DNA of 64,000 nucleotides from Pseudalkalibacillus sp. SCS-8 (lineage in GTDB: Bacteria > Bacillota > Bacilli > Bacillales > Fictibacillaceae). The stretch lies in NCBI RefSeq assembly GCF_040126055.1, contig NZ_CP143541.1, positions 2,790,001-2,854,000 on the forward strand. Direction: 5' to 3'. The notes beneath the pieces are model-generated. The model was given only the letters and a program-made list of their open reading frames with translations, had not been told where the DNA came from and ran no database searches. Made by a program: the position numbers and the translations under genes. Of the stretch, positions 1-7,677 are shown piece by piece (position 1 is the stretch's first letter; every line of letters begins with the position of its first letter).

Positions 1-1
1 G

Positions 2-523
2 GACTATCTCTTCCCCTGGAAAACGATTGAAGAGAACATCTTGCTAGGCTTGAAAATCCAGCGAAAGTTGAATGATACGAGCAGGACCTTTGCATTGGAG
101 CTATTGGAACAAATGAATCTCAGTCATACCCGTACGAAATATCCTCATGAGCTTTCAGGTGGAATGCGTCAAAGGATTGCACTCGTCCGGACATTAGCGA
201 CCCAGCCTGTCCTGCTTTTATTAGATGAACCATTTTCAGCGTTAGACTATCAAACGAAGCTGAAATTAGAAAACCTTGTCTTCAGGACGTTGAAGGATCA
301 CGATAAAACAGCTTTACTCGTGACCCATGACATTGGTGAAGCCATTGCGATGTCAGATCGGGTCATCGTTTTATCAGCAAATCCAGGTAGAGTTAAATCG
401 ATACACACCATACCTGATCAGCTTAAAAAGCTGGATCCCTTTGATGCAAGAGCTCATGCAGACTTCCATGATATCTTCCAGTTGATCTGGGAGGAGTTGA
501 ATGAACTTGAAAACGAAAGTTGA
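2..523 (+). CDS. ABC transporter ATP-binding protein, nitrate/sulfonate/taurine family (5' truncated)
   Basis: ATPase subunit of an importer of the SsuB/TauB/YtlC family. The frame is open from base 2, where DYLFPWKT reads as the end of the Q-loop region, so the Walker A part lies outside the window. Visible elements are the signature LSGGMRQR, Walker B LLLLDEP, the D-loop SALD and the H-loop VTHD. The 3' end overlaps the permease gene by 23 bp, so the two are translationally coupled. The neighbouring permease and ytkD match the ytlC-ytlD-ytkD order I recall from B. subtilis. The substrate cannot be read from the ATPase; a thiamine-precursor, sulfonate or related small organic anion is likely from the family. 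Confidence 0.93.
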   Translation, partial: DYLFPWKTIEENILLGLKIQRKLNDTSRTFALELLEQMNLSHTRTKYPHELSGGMRQRIALVRTLATQPVLLLLDEPFSALDYQTKLKLENLVFRTLKDHDKTALLVTHDIGEAIAMSDRVIVLSANPGRVKSIHTIPDQLKKLDPFDARAHADFHDIFQLIWEELNELENES

Positions 524-1304
524 ACTTGCATATGAACAATTCAAAAATCAAGTGAAACGCAGGAAAAGGCAGGTCATCGTCACCCAATTTACCTTATTCC
601 TTTTATTCATCGCTTTATGGGAAATTGCTTCATCGATGGCATGGGTCAACCCCTTGTTGTTTAGTTCACCAAGTAAAATCGTTCACTTGTTCATCGATAA
701 GATCGGGGATGGGACCTTGTTCGTCCATATTGTCGCGACCACAGGAGAAACGCTCGTCAGCTTCGTCATTGCAACCATTTTAGGTACCGCATGTGCTGCA
801 CTATTATGGTGGTTCCCGTTTGTTTCGAATGTGTCTGACCCATACTTGGTCGTTTTGAACGCAATGCCGAAAGTCGCGCTTGGCCCCATTCTGATTGTCG
901 CCCTCGGTCCAGGATACGTTTCGATCATTGCCATGGGTGTGTTGATCTCCTTCATCATTACAACACTTGTCGTTTACACCGCTTTCCATGAGACCGATCA
1001 GAACTATATCAAAGTTATTGAAACTTTCGGGGGAAACAAAAAACAGACCTTTAAAGAAGTCACTCTGCCTGCAGCCATTCCGACCATCATCTCTACCTTG
1101 AAGGTGAATGTCGGGTTGTCCTGGGTCGGCGTCATCGTCGGTGAATTCCTCGTCTCCAAAAAAGGTCTAGGTTATATGATTATATATGGATTCCAGGTGT
1201 TCAACTTTACACTCGTCTTACTAAGCTTGTTCATCATCGCTGTTTTGGCCACAATCATGTATTCCGGTGTAGGCTTTCTCGAGACGAAGCTCCTTAGGCG
1301 TTAA
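501..1304 (+). CDS. ABC transporter permease, SsuC/TauC/YtlD family
   Basis: Inner-membrane permease partner of the preceding ATPase, 267 aa, the usual length for this family. About six hydrophobic segments are seen, starting near residue 26 ([14 protein letters not shown]). The cytoplasmic EAA loop is present around residue 180 ([19 protein letters not shown]), the contact site for the ATPase. The ATG overlaps the ATPase gene and is preceded by GGGAGG. The stop codon overlaps the stop of ytkD, which is convergent. The substrate-binding protein gene is not in the window and probably lies upstream. Confidence 0.92.
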   Translation: MNLKTKVELAYEQFKNQVKRRKRQVIVTQFTLFLLFIALWEIASSMAWVNPLLFSSPSKIVHLFIDKIGDGTLFVHIVATTGETLVSFVIATILGTACAALLWWFPFVSNVSDPYLVVLNAMPKVALGPILIVALGPGYVSIIAMGVLISFIITTLVVYTAFHETDQNYIKVIETFGGNKKQTFKEVTLPAAIPTIISTLKVNVGLSWVGVIVGEFLVSKKGLGYMIIYGFQVFNFTLVLLSLFIIAVLATIMYSGVGFLETKLLRR

Positions 1305-1792
1305 TTGGTCGAGATTTGATTTTCATGGATGAATTGCAAGCTTCGCTCAAGCACTTGGTCTTTCATCATAAAACTGAATTTACCGTTCTCTTTTAACGAT
1401 TCGGGTAATTCCTTCATCAATAAAGGTCCGTTCGTTTCAAAGTAATGGGCCTTTATATCCATCTTTTCAATCGTAGCAAAATAGATGTTTTTGATGATCG
1501 TACCACCCTTGCCTTTGACCCGGTATTGCCCAAGATAAGTAAGTTCGTTCACCGTTGCACCCGTTTCTTCATACACTTCCCTCACGGCTGCTTCCTCAGC
1601 CGATTCGCCCTTTTCCACTTTCCCCCCTGGGAATTCAATCCCTCTTCTCGGATGTTCCGTGAGCAGCCACTGATCCTTAAAGCGGCAAATGATCCAAACA
1701 TGCTTTGGTGTCGGGGAATAGGGTTGTTCAGTGAACGATAACTCGACCGTGTTCTTATAATAATCTTCAAAAGTATATTGATTCATATTCAA
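1301..1792 (-). CDS. ytkD: NUDIX hydrolase YtkD (NTP/RNA pyrophosphohydrolase)
   Basis: NUDIX family enzyme of 163 aa. The complete Nudix box is present (G-x5-E-x7-REVYEETGA, about residues 56-78). In B. subtilis YtkD is known as an antimutator nucleoside triphosphatase with RNA 5'-pyrophosphohydrolase activity; that role is inferred here from length, the [10 protein letters not shown] segment and gene order next to the ytl permease. It is convergent with the permease, sharing four bases at the stops, with no hairpin between them, so transcripts from both sides probably run into each other. Confidence 0.88.
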   Translation of the reverse strand: MNMNQYTFEDYYKNTVELSFTEQPYSPTPKHVWIICRFKDQWLLTEHPRRGIEFPGGKVEKGESAEEAAVREVYEETGATVNELTYLGQYRVKGKGGTIIKNIYFATIEKMDIKAHYFETNGPLLMKELPESLKENGKFSFMMKDQVLERSLQFIHENQISTN

Positions 1793-1910
1793 AACTCCAA
1801 TTTGTCTGCCGTAATATACAAATTCTCCTTATTCATATTTTACATGAAGTTGTTCGAAATTACAGTGCCACGCATATATTCGTAAAACTCGATTAATCGA
1901 CAAAAGGAAA

Positions 1911-1979
1911 GACTTTTCCCATTTAACATTGTGTACCACATTTAAAGCTTAGTAGCAACAATGTTAAGCAGAAAAAGTC
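1911..1979. repeat. Imperfect inverted repeat, 22-bp arms, 25-bp loop
   Basis: Arms at 1911-1932 and 1958-1979 match as inverted copies except for about five central positions; both contain the ACAATGTTAA / TTAACATTGT core and a GACTTTT / AAAAAGTC end. It lies in the 214-bp gap between ytkD and the next gene. It lacks a U-tract, so it is not a standard terminator. It could be an operator, an mRNA 3'-end structure or a small mobile-element remnant. Confidence 0.6.
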
Positions 1980-2006
1980 AGACATTGTACGAGCCAATCG
2001 TCATTA

Positions 2007-2618
2007 CTATTTAACGTTGACGGAGGTAATGATCCACTTGCTATCTTTTTTTGAATAGTCGATTTGAATGGTATAGGTACCATAGAGATCTGTTTCGTTT
2101 ACTTGTTTCAGCTGATAATGTTCATCATCCAATTTCTTCAGCTCCGAAGGTTCTCCAGTGACGATCCATGGCGGTAGCTCGGTAGGGATAATATACAAGC
2201 CTTCTGACTTTTCCTCATACAAACCATCCACATAGTATTCCGTCACTTCCGAAGAAGCATAATCTTTCATATGCTCAATTAATTGATCTTTCGTTTCGAA
2301 GCTTGTTACTTTACCATCTTCGTTCGTTGACTGAATCATTTCGGTCATGAATGAATCCGCAAGCTTTATAAAGTCTCCTTTGGTAGGGTTTTCATGGTCT
2401 GTCTTAGCCTCTGTCGTAATCGTTTTCACTTTCGTGTCACTTGAAACTTGCGAAGCAGCAGTTGAATGAATGTCTGAAACATTTATATGGCTTTTCGCAA
2501 AGGACTTCTTTGGCAGATCATTGACTTGATATGTAGATGTACCTGCAGGGTGACTGAACCAAAATATACTAAACGCGATAATGAAGCCTGTAACCAGTGG
2601 TAGTATACCCTTTCTCAT
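2007..2618 (-). CDS. Hypothetical exported or membrane-anchored protein
   Basis: Not recognised. An open frame extends to a GTG at 2654, but the ATG at 2618 is preferred because AAAGGGG lies 10 bases before it and it puts the signal sequence MRKGILPLVTGFIIAFSIFW at the very N-terminus. The mature part (about 165 aa) is hydrophilic, with no cysteine, and has alternating strand-like segments (YYVDGLYEEKSEGLYIIP, YGTYTIQIDYSKKDSKWIIT) resembling the NTF2/conjugal-transfer type of small extracellular domain. That resemblance is weak and no function is claimed. The gene is monocistronic. Confidence 0.72.
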   Translation of the reverse strand: MRKGILPLVTGFIIAFSIFWFSHPAGTSTYQVNDLPKKSFAKSHINVSDIHSTAASQVSSDTKVKTITTEAKTDHENPTKGDFIKLADSFMTEMIQSTNEDGKVTSFETKDQLIEHMKDYASSEVTEYYVDGLYEEKSEGLYIIPTELPPWIVTGEPSELKKLDDEHYQLKQVNETDLYGTYTIQIDYSKKDSKWIITSVNVK

Positions 2619-2807
2619 TTTCCTAACGCCCCTTTTTGAAAAGTTGAGATTCACTATTATTATTGTGAACTAGTTTTACTTATGCTATACCTTTTTCAAC
2701 CACCACTCAAACATGCGTAAAGGATGCTAACTAGAAAAAGCTTATTAAACAATTCAATACGGGATTCAATTAACCTTCCGTGTTTTTCCTATTTATGCCA
2801 CAAGGCC

Positions 2808-2836
2808 CGTGAAAATCGTTCGCCATGGTTTTCACG
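2808..2836. other. Hairpin in intergenic region
   Basis: CGTGAAAA (2808-2815) is followed after 13 bases by its exact inverse TTTTCACG (2829-2836). No U-tract follows on either strand. It lies between two genes read leftwards. It may be an operator or an RNA stem in the 5' leader of the leftward gene at 2618. Confidence 0.45.
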
Positions 2837-2896
2837 TTTCTGTTCGGTTTTGTTGAACTCTATTTATTTTCAAAGAATAATGTTTAGATTTGACGA

Positions 2897-2933
2897 AAAA
2901 TAAAAAACCATCACCTTTTAAAGGTAATGATTT
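2897..2933 (-). terminator. Rho-independent terminator
   Basis: On the minus strand an 11-bp stem (ATCATTACCTT / AAGGTGATGGT) is followed by TTTTTATTTTT, just after the stop of the gene at 2935-3423. Confidence 0.85.
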
Positions 2934-2934
2934 C

Positions 2935-3423
2935 TTATCCACTCTTTAGTTCCTTGATGATATTCTCACAGTTCTCCGTAAAATCCTCGAAGCCTAATCG
3001 ATCGACTCTGAAGATCGGGGATTCTACCTTGACATGCGCATCGAGTATTTCAATTTGTTGATAAACTTTGAACAATCGATCGGCTAGATGTGTATCAAGT
3101 TTTGCGATCTCGAACTTCACCTTATCCCATTCATCCAGATGGAACATGTAGATGTTTTTCCTTAGCTTTTCATGTCCTTGTATCTCAATTGTACCCAGTT
3201 CCAGAAACTCCTGCAGGCTGCCGCCATTTTCTGTATCTTTACGAAGATATAACTTCAAGTTTTCTTGCAGTTCTTGTAACAAAACGGTCTTCGCAAGTTC
3301 TCGCGCTGTTTGCTGGTTTTGTCTTGATTCCATTCTGACTTTCAATTTCTGCCTTAAATAAACCGCTGCTAATGTGGTCAACACACTGACAACCATGGAC
3401 ACGACGAAATATGTCCATTCCAT
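2935..3423 (-). CDS. Hypothetical membrane-anchored protein
   Basis: Not recognised; 162 aa. One N-terminal transmembrane helix (about residues 5-22, FVVSMVVSVLTTLAAVYL) is followed by a basic stretch and a cytoplasmic-type helical region rich in E, K and L (residues 30-160) with probable coiled-coil character. The start ATG has GGAGG nine bases upstream. The gene is monocistronic with its own terminator. Confidence 0.75.
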   Translation of the reverse strand: MEWTYFVVSMVVSVLTTLAAVYLRQKLKVRMESRQNQQTARELAKTVLLQELQENLKLYLRKDTENGGSLQEFLELGTIEIQGHEKLRKNIYMFHLDEWDKVKFEIAKLDTHLADRLFKVYQQIEILDAHVKVESPIFRVDRLGFEDFTENCENIIKELKSG

Positions 3424-3515
3424 ATGAATAACCTCCAGCTTGTACTTCCCTACTCTATTATATGAACTTTTTGCTGAAGGCTCTCCTTTTTGTCTCGTTT
3501 ATTGCACCCATTTTT

Positions 3516-3779
3516 TCATTTTTGACGCGGTGGAACACGGTATTTGCCTACTTCGTATAAACCAGTCGCAGCCAATCCTGCCATTGTTCCTGCCCATGTT
3601 CTAAGAGTCCAATCCAAATCAGTCAAAGGAAAAGCTAAGAGTCCAACCACAAGCCCGATCATTAAGCTGAAAATATTAACAAAGCGTTTTGGAATAAGGA
3701 AGGTACGTTTTGCCACTTCTGTCAAACCAGTGACAATCGGAGTCATGACCGATGCAAACATGATAACCTGTTCCATCAT
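3516..3779 (-). CDS. Holin-like small membrane protein
   Basis: 87 aa with two or three hydrophobic helices (about residues 5-20, 33-52, 62-78). The layout (MTPIVTGLTEVAKR, IPKRFVNIFSLMIGLVVGLLAFP, then a short helix and a basic tail) resembles the phage holin family found in Listeria phage A118 (Phage_holin_5). There are no lysis or phage structural genes beside it, so the resemblance could reflect a domesticated or non-lytic role. GGGGGA lies upstream of paired ATG codons at 3777-3779 and 3774-3776. Confidence 0.7.
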   Translation of the reverse strand: MMEQVIMFASVMTPIVTGLTEVAKRTFLIPKRFVNIFSLMIGLVVGLLAFPLTDLDWTLRTWAGTMAGLAATGLYEVGKYRVPPRQK

Positions 3780-4038
3780 ACTCTCGTCCCCCTACAAGTA
3801 AAATATCAGTACTCATAAATTCCCTGCCCGTATGCCTTTCGCCTTCCACTTTTCATTAAATAGGGCGTTGGGAGCATTTCGTTCTTTCCGGTTCACTCCT
3901 TCTCATTTTATGAATATGAAATAACAAAAATAGCTAAGCCATAAATAAAGCCAAAAATTTTTTGAAAGGTGAATAGTTGGCAAGAAGATTAGAAAAAATG
4001 ATGATAGCAGATGAATTTATGGAAATAGGAGTGTAAAC

Positions 4039-4251
4039 ATGAATAAGGAATACGATCATTATCTCATCCTCTTAGAAAATCAAAAGTTGAACTGGTGGGG
4101 TTACGCGAGAAGAGTACCAGCCGAGTTCCGCCCACCGAACTACACCAATTATTGGTCGTATTTACGCACACGGAATACTGCCTCCAAACGTTATATTAAA
4201 GAAGCCGAATGGCGTATGGAAGCCAGACGAAAAGGATTACTTGATAATTAA
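4039..4251 (+). CDS. Small hypothetical protein, Trp/Tyr/Arg-rich
   Basis: Not recognised; 70 aa. AGGAG precedes the ATG at good spacing and a strong terminator follows, which supports a real gene. The protein is basic and rich in aromatics (NWWGYARR, NYTNYWSYLR), with no membrane helix, suggesting a soluble nucleic-acid or membrane-surface binding peptide; this is inference from composition only. Confidence 0.65.
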   Translation: MNKEYDHYLILLENQKLNWWGYARRVPAEFRPPNYTNYWSYLRTRNTASKRYIKEAEWRMEARRKGLLDN

Positions 4252-4258
4252 TGAAAAA

Positions 4259-4291
4259 TGAAAGGGGCTGACGAAATGTCAACCCCTTTCA
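4259..4291. terminator. Bidirectional terminator
   Basis: TGAAAGGGG and CCCCTTTCA form a stem, with an inner TGAC/GTCA extension and a five-base loop. It sits between two convergent small genes and serves both. Confidence 0.75.
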
Positions 4292-4294
4292 ATC

Positions 4295-4492
4295 TTATAC
4301 ACCTGCTTTATGTAATCGTAACAACAGTTGGTTTAATTCTCTTACCCGTTCCTCTTCACAAGACTTTTGACCTGTCTCGATGTCAGTTATTTCACTGCTT
4401 ACCAGTTCAGATGCATAGCGTTGCTCCATTACGACATCCAACAACAATTGTTTCTCTTCACTTGATAATCTAACATTGGTTACAGCCCCCAT
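4295..4492 (-). CDS. Small hypothetical helical protein
   Basis: Not recognised; 65 aa from the ATG at 4492, which has AAAGGGG six bases upstream. An ATG at 4498 sits directly on that site and is too close. The product is acidic and helical (SSEEKQLLLDVVMEQRYA, CEEERVRELNQLLLRLHKA) with one cysteine, consistent with a small coiled-coil protein. Confidence 0.6.
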   Translation of the reverse strand: MGAVTNVRLSSEEKQLLLDVVMEQRYASELVSSEITDIETGQKSCEEERVRELNQLLLRLHKAGV

Positions 4493-4852
4493 AACCATCC
4501 CCCTTTAAAAGTTATAAGTCCTTACTCGATATTATAACTGTATATAATTCATGCAGGAAGGGGTTTTCCGAAATTCTTCGAGGCTCTAAATATTGGTAAT
4601 GTTGAAATTCATTGATATTACTAGACTTAGGGTCGATTTTCATGTTAAGAATAGTTTGAAAAAAGTTTAATTCCACCTATTCCTATCAGAGAAACATTAT
4701 TTTCCAAAAACATACATAGAGAATGAAGTCATGGGTCCATCATCCTATTTAACCGTAATTATTTATTCAGATTGCTTGAAAGTTTCTTTCTATGGTGAAA
4801 TGGATACATAACGTGTACATCATAAAAATCTATAAAAACAGGTGAATGCCAG
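4493..4852. other. Non-coding stretch upstream of mpg
   Basis: About 360 bp, AT-rich. Apart from the ribosome-binding sites at each end I see no gene, strong hairpin or convincing promoter pair. Confidence 0.5.
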
Positions 4853-5455
4853 ATGGTGAATAAGGACTTTTTTAAACAGCCAACATTGGAGGTTGCAAGA
4901 CAGCTCCTAGGTATGGAACTCGTTCATGAAACGGGAAATGGGAGACTCGCAGGAAAAATTGTAGAAGTAGAGGCGTACAAAGGACCTGAAGACAAGGCTG
5001 CTCATTCGTACGGCGGCAGAAGGACTGCACGTACTGAGGTGATGTATGGCGAACCAGGTCATGTTTACATGTTCCTCATATATGGGATGCATCACTGTTT
5101 CAACATCGTCACAGGCCCTCTTCATAAACCCGAAGCAATCTTACTTCGAGCGCTTGAACCGACAGAAGGCGTGGAATTGATGCTGGAAAATCGATACGGT
5201 GTGAAAGAGAGCTACACGCGAAATCACGAACGAAATTTAACGAACGGCCCAGGTAAGCTCTCTAAGGCGATGGGATTCAATATGAACCATTACGGCCTTC
5301 CGCTGCAGACCTCAGAAATAAAGCTACAAGAATATGATAATATTAAGGATGAATTCGTAGAAATCGGACCACGTATCAATATTGATTATGCAGAGGAACA
5401 TGTATCTCTCCCCTACCGCTTTTCAATCAAAAACCATGCATATATTTCCAAATAA
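4853..5455 (+). CDS. mpg: 3-methyladenine DNA glycosylase, AAG family
   Basis: 200 aa, the normal bacterial length of the Pur_DNA_glyco family (B. subtilis YxlJ type). It removes alkylated or deaminated purines to start base excision repair. Recognisable family segments are VARQLLGMEL near the N-terminus, VEVEAYKGPEDKAAHSYGGR with the catalytic glutamate, EPGHVYMFLIYGMHHCFNIV, and the NLTNGPGKLSKAMGF segment. GGTGA precedes the ATG by eight bases. It stands alone and is convergent with the next gene, sharing a terminator. Confidence 0.93.
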   Translation: MVNKDFFKQPTLEVARQLLGMELVHETGNGRLAGKIVEVEAYKGPEDKAAHSYGGRRTARTEVMYGEPGHVYMFLIYGMHHCFNIVTGPLHKPEAILLRALEPTEGVELMLENRYGVKESYTRNHERNLTNGPGKLSKAMGFNMNHYGLPLQTSEIKLQEYDNIKDEFVEIGPRINIDYAEEHVSLPYRFSIKNHAYISK

Positions 5456-5460
5456 AAAGA

Positions 5461-5508
5461 AGAAGGTGACCTCAAAGCATCACGTCCGACACTTTCGAGT
5501 CACCTTCT
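5461..5508. terminator. Bidirectional terminator
   Basis: AGAAGGTGAC (5461-5470) pairs with GTCACCTTCT (5499-5508) around a long partly paired loop, between the convergent mpg gene and the membrane protein gene at 5514. Confidence 0.75.
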
Positions 5509-5513
5509 CATTT

Positions 5514-6188
5514 TCAATGAGATGGATTCAATTCTTTCAGTTCCAGCTCATCTTCTGTTTGCAGATTTTTCTCTTTCCAGCTGGTTGAGATGAGCCCGAC
5601 CATCTGCGCAACCTTCTTCTTCCGATTCGTATAACGGAACAGTGTAATCAAGTACCAGAAGGCGATGATCGTTGCTGTTTTCAATATGGTTTCAAAATTC
5701 CATGTGAGACGCTCGAACTGGATGATACCGAGGAAGTACGCGGTTGCTACACCGAATAAAAATGCCATCACCCAAACGCCAGGTCTCAAATCCCTATATC
5801 CTTTTTGTAAGGTGGTTATAAATGAAGCAAGCAGCCTTAATTCTGTCTGGTTGTATTGATGAAGTCGGTTCTTTGTATATTTTAAATCAGGGACAATTCC
5901 ATTCGACCTTTTGTTGTCCGTTACTTGCTTGAAAAATAACTCGAAATCTATGAAACTTGAAAGACTATTTTCAACCTTCCGATGCATGTAATTGTGATAC
6001 ATATACCAAAAGTAGATTCTTTCAGCCACCCTCAAAACCGTATACAAGAGAAGGGTGACAAGAACGAACTGGACCCAGAAATTTTCCAAGAAAAAATCAA
6101 TGAAAGCCCATATGGCTAAAGCCAAAGTCTTAAATTTTGTAATGAACAAAGATGAAACAAGCAAAATAAGATCGGTTGCTTTTTCCAC
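5514..6188 (-). CDS. Hypothetical membrane protein, four helices
   Basis: Not recognised; 224 aa from a GTG at 6188, chosen because AGGAGG lies eight bases upstream; the ATG at 6224 has no such site. Two helices at about residues 8-30 and 36-55, a cytoplasmic helical middle (about residues 60-135), then two more helices (about 140-160 and 170-190) and a charged tail ending in acidic repeats (EDELELKELN). The layout suggests a structural or sensor membrane protein, but no family is claimed. Confidence 0.72.
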   Translation of the reverse strand: MEKATDLILLVSSLFITKFKTLALAIWAFIDFFLENFWVQFVLVTLLLYTVLRVAERIYFWYMYHNYMHRKVENSLSSFIDFELFFKQVTDNKRSNGIVPDLKYTKNRLHQYNQTELRLLASFITTLQKGYRDLRPGVWVMAFLFGVATAYFLGIIQFERLTWNFETILKTATIIAFWYLITLFRYTNRKKKVAQMVGLISTSWKEKNLQTEDELELKELNPSH

Positions 6189-6364
6189 AAGAACAGCCTC
6201 CTGTTTCCCTATTATCTCCATCATATCATTTTTGCTTCAAGATAAGACAATCTTTTACAAAATCACGAAATATTTCTCATTTCACATAAGACCTCATACC
6301 CCCTATCTCCGCTACATGACAGCGAAAACTGTAGGTAGAATCTAGTTTTTTGGAGGTTGGACAT

Positions 6365-6562
6365 ATGCGAATCGTGTTTTTCGAAAAAGGAGAATTAATG
6401 ATAATCGTAGGTTCTTCAAAGCTTAAAGGGGAACTCACCATAGAGCAGATCAAATCCGAGAGTGAAAAGAAGGCAAAAGAACTAACTCAGCTACTTGGAA
6501 GAGAGATCGGCTTCATGATTGATATGAATGGAAAGCTCGATGCAGAAATGGGAGTCAAATAA
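6365..6562 (+). CDS. Small hypothetical protein
   Basis: Not recognised; 65 aa. The ATG at 6365 is preceded by GGAGG at eight bases, so the in-frame TTG further up is not used. It reads MRIVFFEKGELMIIVG then a charged helix (IEQIKSESEKKAKELTQLLG). It has an alpha/beta look and no membrane segment. A perfect terminator follows. Confidence 0.68.
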   Translation: MRIVFFEKGELMIIVGSSKLKGELTIEQIKSESEKKAKELTQLLGREIGFMIDMNGKLDAEMGVK

Positions 6563-6566
6563 GACT

Positions 6567-6603
6567 AAAAAGAGGCTGACCTAATGAGGTCAGCCTCTTT
6601 TTC
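6567..6603. terminator. Bidirectional terminator
   Basis: AAAAGAGGCTGACC and GGTCAGCCTCTTTTT form a perfect stem with a six-base loop, with A- and T-tracts on the two sides; it separates convergent genes. Confidence 0.9.
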
Positions 6604-6613
6604 TTTGGAAGAA

Positions 6614-7372
6614 CTAGTTTATCAATCCGTAACGCTTCATATCCTGCATGACCCTTTGGGAGATCAGTTCGTACCCTCTAGGGTTCGGATGTATGACATC
6701 TTTAAAATACCGATCTCTATCCTTATTGAGGAAGAGATCAATTGTTGATACATAGTAGGTATTCGGAAATTCGTGGACCATCCCTTTCGTAACGCTGTTC
6801 CAATTCTCTAGAATACCATGCAGCTCATCATGATTGATCAAATTGGTGTAAGGATCGAACATCCCAATCAGAATCATAGGTGCAAATTGATTATCCGTTC
6901 GAATTTGGGCAATCAATTGGGTCAAATTTTCCTTAAATAACGCCCGCTTCTCTTCCATTTCCTGAGCGTTGATGGAGTTTAGATCCCTTCTTGCGGCCTG
7001 GATGAAATCGTTCGTTCCGATGAACACGAATAAGTAATTGGCTTGGCTGATCTTCTGTTTGGCTTCGATGTCCTGGATATGGATCATGATTTGATCGGTT
7101 CGAAAGCCTCTCACACCATAACGATCCAACACGACATGATTGCCGACTGTGTTCATCATTTGCTTGTGGACGCGACCGATATACCCGACACGCTTAGGGT
7201 CCCCACTTCCATATGTCAACGAATCTCCAATTGCGACAACTCTTATTGCATCATCATCTTCTGCCACAGTTGTTTGGGAATCAAGATCATCAACCATATT
7301 GATGCCGATGATCGAAACCACAATCAATAATATTCTGGATGTATATTTGATGATTTTCTGTAACAACAACAT
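6614..7372 (-). CDS. SGNH/GDSL-family hydrolase, membrane-anchored
   Basis: 252 aa lipase/esterase-like protein of the YpmR type. An N-terminal hydrophobic helix (about residues 10-26) directs it to or across the membrane. SGNH blocks are clear: GDSLTYG with the nucleophile Ser51, GVRGFRTDQ (block II Gly), FIGTND (block III Asn) and DVIHPNPRGY with the catalytic Asp and His. The substrate is probably a cell-envelope acyl or acetyl ester, inferred from location only. GAGG lies five bases before the ATG. A small membrane protein gene lies just upstream in the same direction. Confidence 0.87.
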   Translation of the reverse strand: MLLLQKIIKYTSRILLIVVSIIGINMVDDLDSQTTVAEDDDAIRVVAIGDSLTYGSGDPKRVGYIGRVHKQMMNTVGNHVVLDRYGVRGFRTDQIMIHIQDIEAKQKISQANYLFVFIGTNDFIQAARRDLNSINAQEMEEKRALFKENLTQLIAQIRTDNQFAPMILIGMFDPYTNLINHDELHGILENWNSVTKGMVHEFPNTYYVSTIDLFLNKDRDRYFKDVIHPNPRGYELISQRVMQDMKRYGLIN

Positions 7373-7427
7373 TTACGCCTCAAATCCATAAGCTTCTTTT
7401 TCTTACCTACAGTATCTATCAAAAGGG

Positions 7428-7586
7428 CTAGTGCAAATCGTAGTCCTCTTTTTTTAAACCAAACTCTTCCCATAAATGATAGACATCATAGTCTGTCGTG
7501 TCAATCTTGATAAAACGATTTACCAGTCCACATACCCCGATTGTCCCAACCATAAACCCGACAAATGAAAGTAAAAAATAGGTCAT
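7428..7586 (-). CDS. Small single-pass membrane protein
   Basis: Not recognised; 52 aa from the ATG at 7586, where GAGAGG is correctly placed; the ATG at 7619 has no site. One transmembrane helix (FLLSFVGFMVGTIGVCGLV) is followed by an acidic tail with several Tyr and Asp residues. It lies 55 bp upstream of the SGNH hydrolase gene in the same direction and may be co-transcribed. Confidence 0.62.
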   Translation of the reverse strand: MTYFLLSFVGFMVGTIGVCGLVNRFIKIDTTDYDVYHLWEEFGLKKEDYDLH

Positions 7587-7677
7587 CAGATCCCGCCTCT
7601 CCCTATCATTTACTTCCATTCTATTTGTGAGGACTGCCAGCTAGAACTGACAAGTAATCATTCGCCCAAAACGACAA

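Noticed and set aside
3516-4498. Prophage remnant around the holin-like gene
   Set aside because: No integrase, endolysin, structural gene or attachment repeat is present; the flanking small genes have their own terminators.
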